DNA of 64,000 nucleotides from JAMXLO01 sp963819855. GTDB lineage: Bacteria > Pseudomonadota > Alphaproteobacteria > Acetobacterales > Acetobacteraceae. The notes below the pieces were generated by a model. The model had not been told where the DNA came from and ran no database searches. It saw only the letters and a list, made by a program, of their open reading frames with translations. The stretch lies in NCBI GenBank assembly GCA_963819855.1, contig CAWFYC010000022.1, positions 62,001-126,000 on the forward strand, in the 5' to 3' direction. A program made the position numbers and the translations under genes. Shown here piece after piece: positions 1-8,805 of the stretch; position 1 is the stretch's first letter; every line of letters begins with the position of its first letter.

Positions 1-228
1 CGCGCCGCCATCGCTCAGATGAAGAGCATGCCGACCGACGATCCATTGTTCGGCAAAGGCAAAGTGCGGGTTGACGGACGCGTGATCCACGACATGCATC
101 TGTTCGAGGTGAAGTCTCCCGAGCAGTCGAAGGAACCGTGGGACTACTACATCCACAAGCGGACGATCCCAGCCGATCAGGCGTTCCGGCCGCTGGACCA
201 GGGCGGCTGTGCGCTGGCGCATAGCTGA
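1..228 (+). CDS. ABC transporter substrate-binding protein, C-terminal end (partial)
   Basis: The frame is open from the first base, so only the last 75 residues are present. The end of the protein reads DGRVIHDMHLFEVKSPEQSK and then RTIPADQAFRPLDQGGC. I recognise this as the C-terminus of periplasmic solute-binding proteins of the branched-chain amino acid or amide type (Peripla_BP_6 family). Such proteins bind the substrate in the periplasm and deliver it to a membrane permease. The substrate cannot be told from this piece, and the transporter genes would lie to the left. The family call comes from the conserved tail only; the partial status is certain. Confidence 0.7.
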   Translation, partial: RAAIAQMKSMPTDDPLFGKGKVRVDGRVIHDMHLFEVKSPEQSKEPWDYYIHKRTIPADQAFRPLDQGGCALAHS

Positions 229-298
229 GAGTGTCAATTCGCTGTGAGACCGTCTGCGGCCATATCGCTATGCGCCCCCTGCTAGTAACAATAACTGG

Positions 299-2698
299 AT
301 GGTCGAAGCGATATCGCAGTTGCGTGATCGGACAGGCGCCGAGGCCTCGAAAGCATTTGGTGAGAGCGACGAGATCCTCGCCCTGGCGGAGGCCTCCGCC
401 GGGATCGGCGTGTGGGACCTCGACCTCCCAACCGGATTGCTGCGCGGCACCGCGCAGTTCTTCCGCATCATGGGCCTACAACCGACGACGGAGCTGGTGC
501 CGATCGAGACGACACGGCGTCTGCGCCATCCGGACGATAGCGAACGCGTGCTGCGCGGCTTCAATGACGCTGTCGCCAGCGGCGCGGACTACTATGAGAC
601 CGAATATCGCATCATCCGCCCCGACAGGGACCTGCGGTGGATCCTCGGTCGCGGCCGCGTGATCCGCGACGCCCGCGGCATACCTGCGCGCTACAGTGGA
701 GTCGATGTCGACATCACGAGCCGTAAGTTGGCCGAGGCCGCACTGCGCGACAGCGAGCAACGGTTTCGCCGCGTGTTCGAGCAGAGTCCGCTCGGCAAGG
801 CGATGGCAGGGCTCGACTTCCGCTTCCGCGCCGTCAATCCAGCCCTGTGCGCCATGTTGGGCTACACCGAGGACGAGCTGGTCGGGCGCAGCTTTCTGGA
901 CGTCGTGCACCCCGACGACCGCAACGACTGCGCCGCCATGGGCCAGGCGCTGCTCGATGGGTCGGCACCACAAGTCCAGATCGAGGAGCGCTTCGTCCGC
1001 AAGTCCGGTGACGCGCTGTGGGTGAGCGTCAACGTCGGACCGATCCGCGATGCGGACGGCAAGATCCTCTACACACTCGGTATTATCGAGAACATCGACG
1101 AGCGCAAACGGGTTGCCCAGGCGCTGCTGGACAGCGAGACCCGGCTGCGTTGGCTGAATGAAAGGCTGGAGCAACAGGCCGAGGAACGCGCGACGCAGCT
1201 TGCGTCTAGCCGGGCGCAGTTGCAGGCATTCTTCGTCAACTCACCGGACTGGCTGACCTTGCAGCGAGCCACGCCGGACGGCCGCATCGTCTACGCCGAC
1301 ATCAACCCGACATCCGAAGTCGCATACGGACTGCCACGCGATCAGGTGATCGGCCGCACAGTCGAGGAGATCCTGGGAGTCGAAGCGGCACGTATCCCGC
1401 TGCACCATCTGCGCGAATGCCTGCGCACCGGACAGCCGCAGCGCTACGTGGCACGGCGCACCCTGGCCGGGCGAACCACGACGATCGACGTGATGTGCGT
1501 GTTGGTGCCGGAAGTGGCGGCCGACGGCGATCGCTTCATCATCACCACCGCGCGCGATCTGACCGAACGCGAGCAGCTCGAAGCGCAGCTTCGTCAGGCG
1601 CAGAAGATGGAGGCGATCGGCCAGCTCACCGGCGGCGTCGCGCACGACTTCAACAATCTGCTTGCCATTATCGGTGGCAACGCCGAATTGGCAAAACGGC
1701 GCCAGGCGGCAAACCACGACAGGCAGATGGATAACATCCTGCGCGCCACTGAACGCGGTGTCGCATTGACCACGCAGCTGCTGTCGTTCTCGCGCCGTCA
1801 TGTGGCAACGCCGCAGATCATCGACCTGGGCACCGAAATGCCGCGCATGGAGGAAATGTTGCGCGCCTCGCTGCGCGGCGACATCCAGATGCGGATCGAT
1901 GTTGCCGAACATCTGTGGCCGATCGAGGCCGATGTCGCCGAACTGGAAATGGCGCTGCTCAACATAGCGGTGAATGCCAGGGACGCCATGCCGCAGGGCG
2001 GTACGTTCACGGTCGACGTGCGCAATGCGGCACGCGGTGCCGGCATGCTGGACAGCGATCATGTGGCGATCGCGCTGCGCGACAGCGGCGTCGGCATTCC
2101 CGCCGATGTGATCGGCAAGGTGTTCGATCCGTTTTTCACCACCAAGGAGCCCGGCGAGGGAACCGGACTCGGTCTCAGCCAGGTCTACGGTTTCGCGCAG
2201 CAGTCGGGTGGCGCGGTCAGTCTGGACAGCGTGCCCGGAAGCGGCACGACCATCACGATCCGGCTGCCTCGCTCACACAAGCCGGTGCCGGCCGCGTGCG
2301 CCGAGAGCGCATCGCACGCGGCACGCGTAACTGGACGCATCCTCCTGGTCGAGGACAATGCGCAGGTGGCGGACGTCACCGCGCAGATGCTGTCGTCGAT
2401 GGGATTCCAGGTCGAAGTGACCGACCGTGCCCGCAAGGCGATCGAGCGGCTGGAAACGGGCGGGATCGATCTGCTGTTGACCGACGTGGTCATGCCGGAT
2501 GGCCTGAACGGCGTCGATCTCGCCGTCCGGATACGAGAGCGGTTCCCGGCGCTGCCGATCCTGCTGACGTCGGGTTACAACGCCGTGGTGGTGCCGGATG
2601 GCGCCGCATTCGCTGTGCTGCGCAAGCCGGTGCCGTATGATGACCTCTATCGCGCGATCTGCGCCAGGCTGGAAGGCGTTCGCAGCGGCGCCGCTTGA
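299..2698 (+). CDS. Multi-PAS hybrid sensor histidine kinase/response regulator
   Basis: A 799-residue soluble signalling protein with no membrane segment. Three PAS-type sensor units cover about residues 25-145, 150-270 and 305-425, the first two ending in PAC-like segments. A HisKA domain follows with the H-box GGVAHDFNNLL, phosphoacceptor His449. The ATPase domain has the N-box NIAVNARDAM, the G1 box DSGVGIP and the G2 box GEGTGLGLSQ. The C-terminal receiver domain (about 680-795) has its acceptor at Asp729 in LLLTDVVMPDG. It therefore autophosphorylates and passes phosphate to its own receiver. No output domain or partner gene is adjacent, so a separate phosphotransfer partner is inferred. 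The signal is unknown. The start ATG follows a weak ribosome site. Confidence 0.93.
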   Translation: MVEAISQLRDRTGAEASKAFGESDEILALAEASAGIGVWDLDLPTGLLRGTAQFFRIMGLQPTTELVPIETTRRLRHPDDSERVLRGFNDAVASGADYYETEYRIIRPDRDLRWILGRGRVIRDARGIPARYSGVDVDITSRKLAEAALRDSEQRFRRVFEQSPLGKAMAGLDFRFRAVNPALCAMLGYTEDELVGRSFLDVVHPDDRNDCAAMGQALLDGSAPQVQIEERFVRKSGDALWVSVNVGPIRDADGKILYTLGIIENIDERKRVAQALLDSETRLRWLNERLEQQAEERATQLASSRAQLQAFFVNSPDWLTLQRATPDGRIVYADINPTSEVAYGLPRDQVIGRTVEEILGVEAARIPLHHLRECLRTGQPQRYVARRTLAGRTTTIDVMCVLVPEVAADGDRFIITTARDLTEREQLEAQLRQAQKMEAIGQLTGGVAHDFNNLLAIIGGNAELAKRRQAANHDRQMDNILRATERGVALTTQLLSFSRRHVATPQIIDLGTEMPRMEEMLRASLRGDIQMRIDVAEHLWPIEADVAELEMALLNIAVNARDAMPQGGTFTVDVRNAARGAGMLDSDHVAIALRDSGVGIPADVIGKVFDPFFTTKEPGEGTGLGLSQVYGFAQQSGGAVSLDSVPGSGTTITIRLPRSHKPVPAACAESASHAARVTGRILLVEDNAQVADVTAQMLSSMGFQVEVTDRARKAIERLETGGIDLLLTDVVMPDGLNGVDLAVRIRERFPALPILLTSGYNAVVVPDGAAFAVLRKPVPYDDLYRAICARLEGVRSGAA

Positions 2699-2763
2699 TC
2701 CCGGCACCGATGGGCGGTCTGATCGGGCATTGTGCCCGGGACCGACAAAGGGAGCGAATCTCC

Positions 2764-4401
2764 ATGCTTGGATTGATGCAGCAGCGGCCGCTGCTGATCT
2801 CGTCGCTGCTCGACTACGCTGAGCGCTATCATGCCGGCACCGAGATCGTGTCACGCTCGCTGGAAGGATCGATCCAGCGCAGCAACTGGGGAGCCATCGC
2901 CAGCCGGGCCAGGCGGGTCGCGAACGCATTGCAGCGACTCGGCGTGGCGCGCAGCGAGCGGGTCGCCACGCTGGCGTGGAACCACAACCGGCATCTGGAA
3001 ATCTACTTCGGCGTAACGTGCAGCGGCGCCGTGCTGCACACGGTCAATCCCAGGCTGTTTCCCGAGCAGGTGCGGTTCATCATCGACGATGCCGAGGCGC
3101 GCTACGTGTGCTTCGATATGACGTTCGCGGCGCTGGTCGAGCAGCTTGCGCCGTCGCTGCCGGGCGTGCGCGGCTATGTCGCGCTGTGCGAGCGCGATGC
3201 ACTCCCGTCGATCGATGTGCCGAACCTGTTGTGCTACGAAGACCTGCTAGCCGCCGAGACCGACGACTATGCGTGGCCGGTGTTCGATGAGAACCTGGCG
3301 TCCGCGCTGTGCTACACGTCGGGCACCACCGGCAATCCCAAGGGCGTGCTGCAAAGTCACCGCTCGGCGGTGCTGCACAGTCTCGCGTTGATGTCGGCCG
3401 ACACGATGGCGATATCGGCGCGTGACTCATTGTTGTTGTGCGCGCCGCTGTTTCATGTGAACTGCTGGGGCATTCCGTTCGCCGCCGCCGGCACCGGCGC
3501 CAAGGTGGTACTGCCCGGCATGAAGCTGGACGGCGCCAGCCTGTTCGAGCTGATCCGCGATGAAGGTATCACGTTCTGCGGCGCGGTGCCTACGGTGTGG
3601 CTGAACCTGTTTGCCTGGATGGAGCAGAACCTCGACACCACCGATCAGCGTGCGTTGAGGTTGAAGCGCGTGCTGTCGGGCGGCAGCGCAGTGCCACGCG
3701 TGGTGATCGAGAAGGCGCACGCCTATTTCGGCGCCACGATGCTGCACGCCTGGGGTATGACGGAAATGAGCCCGCTTGGCACCTGTGGCAGTCTGCTCGC
3801 GCGGCATGTCGACATGGACCTTGAACAGCGGATGGACGTGCATCTCAAGCAAGGGCGCACGATATATGGTGCGGACGTGCGTATCGTTGATAGCGATGGA
3901 CGCGAACTGCCACGCGATGGACGCTCGATCGGCGAAATCGAGGTGCGCGGGTCGTGGGTCCTGTCAGGCTACTTCAACGGTGCGGGCGGCAAGGCGGTGG
4001 ACGACGAAGGCTGGTTCCGTACCGGCGACGTGGCGCACATGGATGCCGACGGCTTCATCACCATCACTGATCGCGCCAAGGACGTGATCAAGTCGGGCGG
4101 CGAGTGGATCAGCTCGATCGAGATCGAGAACCTCGCAGTCGGCCATCCTGGGGTACTGGAAGCCGCGGTAATTGCCACGCGGCATTCGCGCTGGCAGGAA
4201 CGGCCATTGCTTCTGGTGCATCGCAAGCAGGGAGCCGAGGTGAGCAAGCAGGAGCTGTTGACGTTCCTGTCGGACAAGATCGCCAAGTGGTGGCTGCCTG
4301 ACGATGTGGTGTTTGTTGACGAATTGCCGCACACCGCGACGGGCAAGGTGCTGAAGACGCGGCTTCGCGAGCAATATGGCGACTGGCTGGAACGTGCCTG
4401 A
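2764..4401 (+). CDS. Fatty-acid/acyl-CoA ligase (AMP-forming)
   Basis: A 545-residue ANL-superfamily enzyme that activates a carboxylic acid to acyl-AMP and then to the CoA thioester. The AMP-binding signature YTSGTTGNPKG lies near residues 184-194, a GMTE-type adenine-binding motif is in HAWGMTEMSP, and the C-terminal catalytic lysine is in TATGKVLK (about residue 528). The N-terminus MLGLMQQRPLLISSLLDYA is typical of medium- or long-chain and methylthiopropionate-CoA ligases. I chose the ATG at 2764 because GGGAG sits about nine bases upstream and the upstream in-frame extension looks non-coding. Chain-length specificity cannot be read from sequence. It stands alone between a kinase and a broken sulfotransferase gene. 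Confidence 0.9.
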   Translation: MLGLMQQRPLLISSLLDYAERYHAGTEIVSRSLEGSIQRSNWGAIASRARRVANALQRLGVARSERVATLAWNHNRHLEIYFGVTCSGAVLHTVNPRLFPEQVRFIIDDAEARYVCFDMTFAALVEQLAPSLPGVRGYVALCERDALPSIDVPNLLCYEDLLAAETDDYAWPVFDENLASALCYTSGTTGNPKGVLQSHRSAVLHSLALMSADTMAISARDSLLLCAPLFHVNCWGIPFAAAGTGAKVVLPGMKLDGASLFELIRDEGITFCGAVPTVWLNLFAWMEQNLDTTDQRALRLKRVLSGGSAVPRVVIEKAHAYFGATMLHAWGMTEMSPLGTCGSLLARHVDMDLEQRMDVHLKQGRTIYGADVRIVDSDGRELPRDGRSIGEIEVRGSWVLSGYFNGAGGKAVDDEGWFRTGDVAHMDADGFITITDRAKDVIKSGGEWISSIEIENLAVGHPGVLEAAVIATRHSRWQERPLLLVHRKQGAEVSKQELLTFLSDKIAKWWLPDDVVFVDELPHTATGKVLKTRLREQYGDWLERA

Positions 4402-4557
4402 CAGCTACGCCAGCGCGACGACCCGCCGGCACCGATGGCACTGCTGCTATCTACGATAGAAAGCGTTACAATAAATTACGAGCGCCCTGCTTGATTATCC
4501 AAAGCAATAGAGTGAACAATAAACTAGGAGTTTGCTTATTATTGGCAGCCTACTACC

Positions 4558-5342
4558 ATGCGTCGAGTCGAGATGAAGATCCACGTCGACCTGTTGCCAT
4601 CAATACACCGGAGCTACACGATCGCATTTTCGCACAGGTCTGGCAGCAGCGAGCTCTGCCAGCTGCTTTCGAAAAACGGCCTTGGTTCGCCAGGGGAGCT
4701 GTTATCGCGTCTCACACATCCAACGCCATATTCGGCTCAAAGATGGCACACGATCATCGTGCGCGCATTGACGGTGTCTTGCGCAGGACCCTCCAGGGGT
4801 ACAAAACGCTTGACGATATACTGCCCGATCACCGATGGATTTGGTTGATTTGCCGAGACAAGATCGCCCAGGCAATTTCACTCTGCCGAGCGGAAAAGAC
4901 CGGAATCTGGTCGGTCCCGAATTCGCATGCGATGTCAGGTTTTCAACGCCACGAAGAGTTCGATTACCATTACATTCTTTCGCGGGTCATGATGCTGTAC
5001 GCCTGTGACCTGGCGTGGCAGACATATTTCAGTGACAATAATATCAGCCCATACACGCTCTACTATGAGGATTTCTTTGATAACCTTCCGGAGTCGTTAG
5101 ATACTCTTATCGAGCATATCGGTGGTCTTCCAGCCGCGTGCACGGAGACCATGGTCCCTGATGTCACCCCGACGTTGGGGGTTCAGCGTGACACGGTCAG
5201 CGCTGAGTGGACCGCGCGGTTCCGGACCTATCTCGCCAGCGTCGGAGATCTCGATTCAAACCTGGAGTTCGGAATTGCGGGCAGGATCTGGGAAGATTTC
5301 TTTTTCAATCTGGGTTGGCGAAAGGATAGCAGCAGAGCATAG
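4558..5342 (+). pseudogene. Stf0-type sulfotransferase, frameshifted
   Basis: The N-terminal part, read from 4558, carries SYTIAFSHRSGSSELCQLL and LGSPGELL. These match the PAPS-binding start of Stf0-family sulfotransferases (trehalose or LPS sulfotransferase type). The rest of the family pattern (FGSKM, WIWLICRDKIAQAISLCRA, TGIW, then an LYYEDF motif) lies in another forward frame and runs to 5342. A switch between about 4700 and 4733, equivalent to one missing base, would join them into roughly 260 residues. As written it cannot make a full enzyme. The stretch from about 4440 is visibly richer in A and T than its neighbours, which suggests horizontal transfer. A sequencing error rather than true decay is possible. 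Confidence 0.7.
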
Positions 5343-5407
5343 CCAAGCTTACCAATGTAGACCGCCGCTACCTGGGCCCGGAGGCTCCGTGCGGCCGCCC
5401 CCCTGGG

Positions 5408-5430
5408 TTCCCGCCTTCGCGGGAATGACA
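5408..5430. repeat. REP-like palindrome
   Basis: A short palindrome, TTCCCGCCTTCGCGGGAA followed by TGACA, in the gap after the sulfotransferase remnant. The same core (TCCCGC..GCGGGA plus ATGACA) recurs near 22.1, 44.9, 53.8 and 55.4 kb, always outside genes. It lies between the converging ends of two genes, so a terminator role is possible. The intergenic gap is about 150 bases and I see nothing else in it. Confidence 0.6.
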
Positions 5431-5491
5431 TCATTACTGGCAGCACGGTGCCATAGGTCGGCGGCCTCGGACTCTGATAGGGATGCGACAA

Positions 5492-6193
5492 TCACGTCAT
5501 GGCGTCCGCAAGCGCCGTCATGCTGGACGCGATCAGATCCGGCTGATGCAGCGTCTCGCCGAACGGACGTCGGCGGCGGTCGATGAATGCTGTACGCATG
5601 CCGGCTGCCTTCGCGCCAATGCAGTCGAACGCATGGTTGGCAATGAACAGCACTTCGTCCAGCCGCACCCCGGCGATCTCGGCAGCCTTGGTGTAGGTCG
5701 CGACGTGCGGCTTGAACGAATTGGCCTCCGCGACCGAGACCGTGCGTTCAAACACGATGCCGTGGTGCTGTTTCGCCGCCTCCAGCATGTCGGGATCGCC
5801 GTTCGACAACACCACCAGCCGGTAGTGCGCGCGCAGTCGGTCCAGCGCGGCGGGAACCTCCGGGAACGGCCGCAGCCGCACGATATGGTCCACCAGGGCG
5901 CGCACCTCGTCCATCGTGTGGCTGATGCCGGCGCGATCCATCACGTAGGCGACCGAGCGTTCGCCGATCTCGCGATACGACGTGTGGTCGCGATGCAGCA
6001 GTGCGTCGATCATCGAGTTTTCGAAATGCGTGCGCCGCCACCAGGTGACGAACGAGTTGGGGTTGCCCTGCCAGCCCTTGGCGCGCAGAAACGGCGTGGC
6101 GGCCTCGACCAGGCCGGTCTGCATGTCCACCACGGTGCCATACTGGTCGAACATGCAGACCTTTACCGCGGCCTTCAATTGTTCGGCGATCAT
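5492..6193 (-). CDS. Haloacid dehalogenase, type II (HAD superfamily)
   Basis: About 233 residues. The HAD motif I is CMFDQYGTVVDM, where the Asp in FDxYGT is the nucleophile of the L-2-haloacid dehalogenase branch. Motif II is LVVLSNGD, the motif III lysine lies in NSFKPH, and motif IV is in VLFIANHAFDCIGA. The family hydrolyses 2-haloalkanoic acids to hydroxyacids, though many members act on other small substrates. I prefer the ATG at 6193; a GTG at 6211 in the same frame would add six residues. The gene is convergent with the sulfotransferase remnant and followed on the same strand side by the chemoreceptor gene upstream. No partner genes suggest a particular substrate. Confidence 0.82.
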   Translation of the reverse strand: MIAEQLKAAVKVCMFDQYGTVVDMQTGLVEAATPFLRAKGWQGNPNSFVTWWRRTHFENSMIDALLHRDHTSYREIGERSVAYVMDRAGISHTMDEVRALVDHIVRLRPFPEVPAALDRLRAHYRLVVLSNGDPDMLEAAKQHHGIVFERTVSVAEANSFKPHVATYTKAAEIAGVRLDEVLFIANHAFDCIGAKAAGMRTAFIDRRRRPFGETLHQPDLIASSMTALADAMT

Positions 6194-6249
6194 GGCGGAC
6201 TCCGTCGGCACCGTGCCAGTTCAGCGCAGTGCAGCCGAAACGGCAATCG

Positions 6250-8736
6250 CTAGGCGCGTCGCGCCTCGCGCGGCGGCGCCAACAGCGTCTGCAACACAAG
6301 CTCGAATGCCGGATCTTTCGAATTGAAGCTGACGTGCATCGTCCCCTCGTGATCGACCGAGCGAACGTCGAAGCGCGCCTGGGCGCCGCCACGACGATCG
6401 AGCGTGATCGTGCCCCGTTCGCCGGCTCCAGCCGCGCGGCCGGATGCCGAAATCGCGGCGCCGTTATGCGACAGGTCGCGCAGCATTCCGGCAATCCGTG
6501 CCGAATCGGCGCCGAACGTCAGCGTGCAGGATTCTTCGACGGCGGTGCGCGCTGCCTCGCGCCGGTCGGCTTCCTCGGTCGCGGTACGCACGGTGCGCAC
6601 CAGCGCGCCGCGCAGCACGGCGATGTCGGCGGCGACCGTATCGGACGTCGCCCGCAACTGCGCCGCCTGATCGCCGGTGGCCTGCGCCTCGCTGGAGACT
6701 TCGGCGATTCGCGTGGTCACCTCCTGCACCGCGGCGCCGCTCTCGGCGACGTTACGGGCGATCTCCTTGGTGGCCGCATTCTGCTCCTCGATCGCTGCCG
6801 CGACCGAGACCGCCACCTGGGCCACCTCGTCCAGGGTGTGACCGATCTCCTCGACCGCGCCCACCGCCGCTTCGGTGGCGCCACGCAATCCATTGATCTG
6901 CTGCGAGATCTCCTCGGTCGCCTTGGCGGTCTGCGCCGCCAGCGCCTTCACCTCGCCGGCCACCACGGCGAACCCCTTGCCGGCCTCGCCGGCGCGCGCG
7001 GCCTCGATCGTCGCGTTCAACGCCAGCAGATTGGTCTTGGCGGCGATATCGGCGATCAACCGCACCACCGCGCCAATCCTCTCGGCAGCCTGCGACAGCG
7101 ACCGGATGGTCTGCTGCGCATCGGCTCCCTTGGCCGCGGCGCCGCGCGAGACCGCGCTCGCATGATCCACCTGCGATGAAACTTCGTGGATTGCCGCGGC
7201 CAGTTCCTCGCTCGCCGCGGCGACAATCTGCGCATTCTTCATCGCCTGATCGGCCGCCCCCGCGACATGCTGCGCGTTTACACTGACTCTCCCTGCAGAC
7301 GCCGCCATGGCATTGGCATCGCGTGCCATCGCCCCGGTGCGGTCGGCCACCATTTCCACCGCCGCGCCTGCTTCCTGCTCGATCGTATGTGCCATGCGGT
7401 TCACGGTTTCGATCCTGGCGGCCCCGGCCTTGCGCTCGAATTCGGCGCGCTCCCACGAGGCATAGGCAAGATGCGCCCGCATCGCGCGCAGCATCGCCGT
7501 CACGTGATGGAATTCGCGCGCCGCGGGCCGTGCGATCTCGGCCGTCGTGTCGCCGCGGACAATGGCGGTGAAATGCGTTTCGAGTTCATGCGCGCAGCGG
7601 CGCACCGCGATCAGCAATGTCCACCCGAGCACCACAACCGCGATCATGCCTGCCAAGGCGACCGCGATCCCGGCGATCAGATGCCGACCCAGTTCGGTTA
7701 CCGCATGCGTGTAGGCCGTGTGGCCGATCTCGATCTGCCGATCGACCAGTTGCTTGTTGCCGTCGAACACCGCCTGGAACAATGGCGGCGCCTGTTTCTC
7801 GAACAGTGTGTTGAGTTGCCCCGTTTCTCCGCGGTGCGCGAGGTCGAAGGCTGGATCGATGACATCGTGCACCAGCGCCGCCAACTGCCGGTCGAATGTC
7901 TCGACCAGTGGACGCTGTTCCGTGGTGAGCTCGCCAGCATTGTAGGCGCGCCACAATTCCGCGATCTGATTCATGTTGGCGCGGACCGGCGGTTCGCGTT
8001 CGCCCAGCACCTGCGCCGGCGGTGTCCCCCGGCCGAGCGCGATGGTCATCTGCGCGATGTGATTCCGATTGTCGCGAATGCGATCCACGATCGTGCGAAG
8101 CTGGTTCACCGAGACCAGGTCGCGGTCATAGACATGGCGCAGCGCGTCGTTCGAATCAGCCATGCCGCCGAACCCGAGCCAGCCGACCGCAAGGATCGCC
8201 AGCAGCGCGGCAACGGTCACGGCCAGCAACCGCCCCAGTACCGAATGCGCCCACCCGGCCAGCCAGGCGAGCGGACCGCGCCCCACCAGCTCACCATCGG
8301 CCAGCGCGATACCCTTGGCGTTGCCGACGCGGATGGCGGCGTAGGCGCGATCGGCGGCATCGATCTGGGCGCGGCTCGGCTTCGAGCGGATCGAGATGTA
8401 GCCTGTCAACTCGCCGTTCTTCACCACGGGCGTGACGTTGGCCCGCACCCAATAGAAATCGCCGGTCTTGGATCGGTTCTTCACCAGGCCGTCCCATGGG
8501 CGACCGGCCTTGATGGTAGCCCATAGGTTGGCGAATGCCTGCTGCGGCATGTGCGGATGCCGGACCAGGTTGTGCGGCGAGCCGATCAGCTCCTGCTCGG
8601 TGAAACCGCTGGTCTCGACAAACACGTGGTTGGCGAAGACGATGCGGCCGCCGCGGTCGGTGCGCGAAACCAGCGGTTCGCCGTCCGGCACCTCGACCTC
8701 GTGGTCGGTGATCGGTTCGTTGATGCGCATGCTCAT
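6250..8736 (-). CDS. Methyl-accepting chemotaxis protein with N-terminal PAS and C-terminal PilZ domain
   Basis: An 828-residue chemoreceptor. An Aer-like PAS domain occupies about residues 15-125 (VFVETSGFTEQEL; FYWVRANVTPV). Two membrane helices follow, near 165-190 and 350-375, around a helical periplasmic domain. The signalling hairpin near residues 565-600 reads LLALNATIEAARAGEAGKGF with the tip and flanks typical of MCPs. The last 110 residues form a PilZ-like domain with RREAAR (RxxxR) and DLSHNG (DxSxxG), the two cyclic-di-GMP-binding motifs. It should couple redox or ligand sensing to CheA, perhaps tuned by cyclic-di-GMP; the latter is inference. No che genes are nearby. A GGGAG six bases ahead of the third codon makes an ATG at 8730 an alternative start. 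Confidence 0.92.
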   Translation of the reverse strand: MSMRINEPITDHEVEVPDGEPLVSRTDRGGRIVFANHVFVETSGFTEQELIGSPHNLVRHPHMPQQAFANLWATIKAGRPWDGLVKNRSKTGDFYWVRANVTPVVKNGELTGYISIRSKPSRAQIDAADRAYAAIRVGNAKGIALADGELVGRGPLAWLAGWAHSVLGRLLAVTVAALLAILAVGWLGFGGMADSNDALRHVYDRDLVSVNQLRTIVDRIRDNRNHIAQMTIALGRGTPPAQVLGEREPPVRANMNQIAELWRAYNAGELTTEQRPLVETFDRQLAALVHDVIDPAFDLAHRGETGQLNTLFEKQAPPLFQAVFDGNKQLVDRQIEIGHTAYTHAVTELGRHLIAGIAVALAGMIAVVVLGWTLLIAVRRCAHELETHFTAIVRGDTTAEIARPAAREFHHVTAMLRAMRAHLAYASWERAEFERKAGAARIETVNRMAHTIEQEAGAAVEMVADRTGAMARDANAMAASAGRVSVNAQHVAGAADQAMKNAQIVAAASEELAAAIHEVSSQVDHASAVSRGAAAKGADAQQTIRSLSQAAERIGAVVRLIADIAAKTNLLALNATIEAARAGEAGKGFAVVAGEVKALAAQTAKATEEISQQINGLRGATEAAVGAVEEIGHTLDEVAQVAVSVAAAIEEQNAATKEIARNVAESGAAVQEVTTRIAEVSSEAQATGDQAAQLRATSDTVAADIAVLRGALVRTVRTATEEADRREAARTAVEESCTLTFGADSARIAGMLRDLSHNGAAISASGRAAGAGERGTITLDRRGGAQARFDVRSVDHEGTMHVSFNSKDPAFELVLQTLLAPPREARRA

Positions 8737-8805
8737 CTCCCGCCGCGGGCCGACGCAGGAAACAGGTCATTGGTTGAAATTTGGTAAGGAGGAGAACGGC
8801 AGGAC

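Noticed and set aside
6229..8526. Long forward open readings opposite the chemoreceptor gene
   Set aside because: They are the antisense of a well-conserved MCP; the sequence is Arg, Gly and His-rich with no family pattern, as expected in high-GC DNA.
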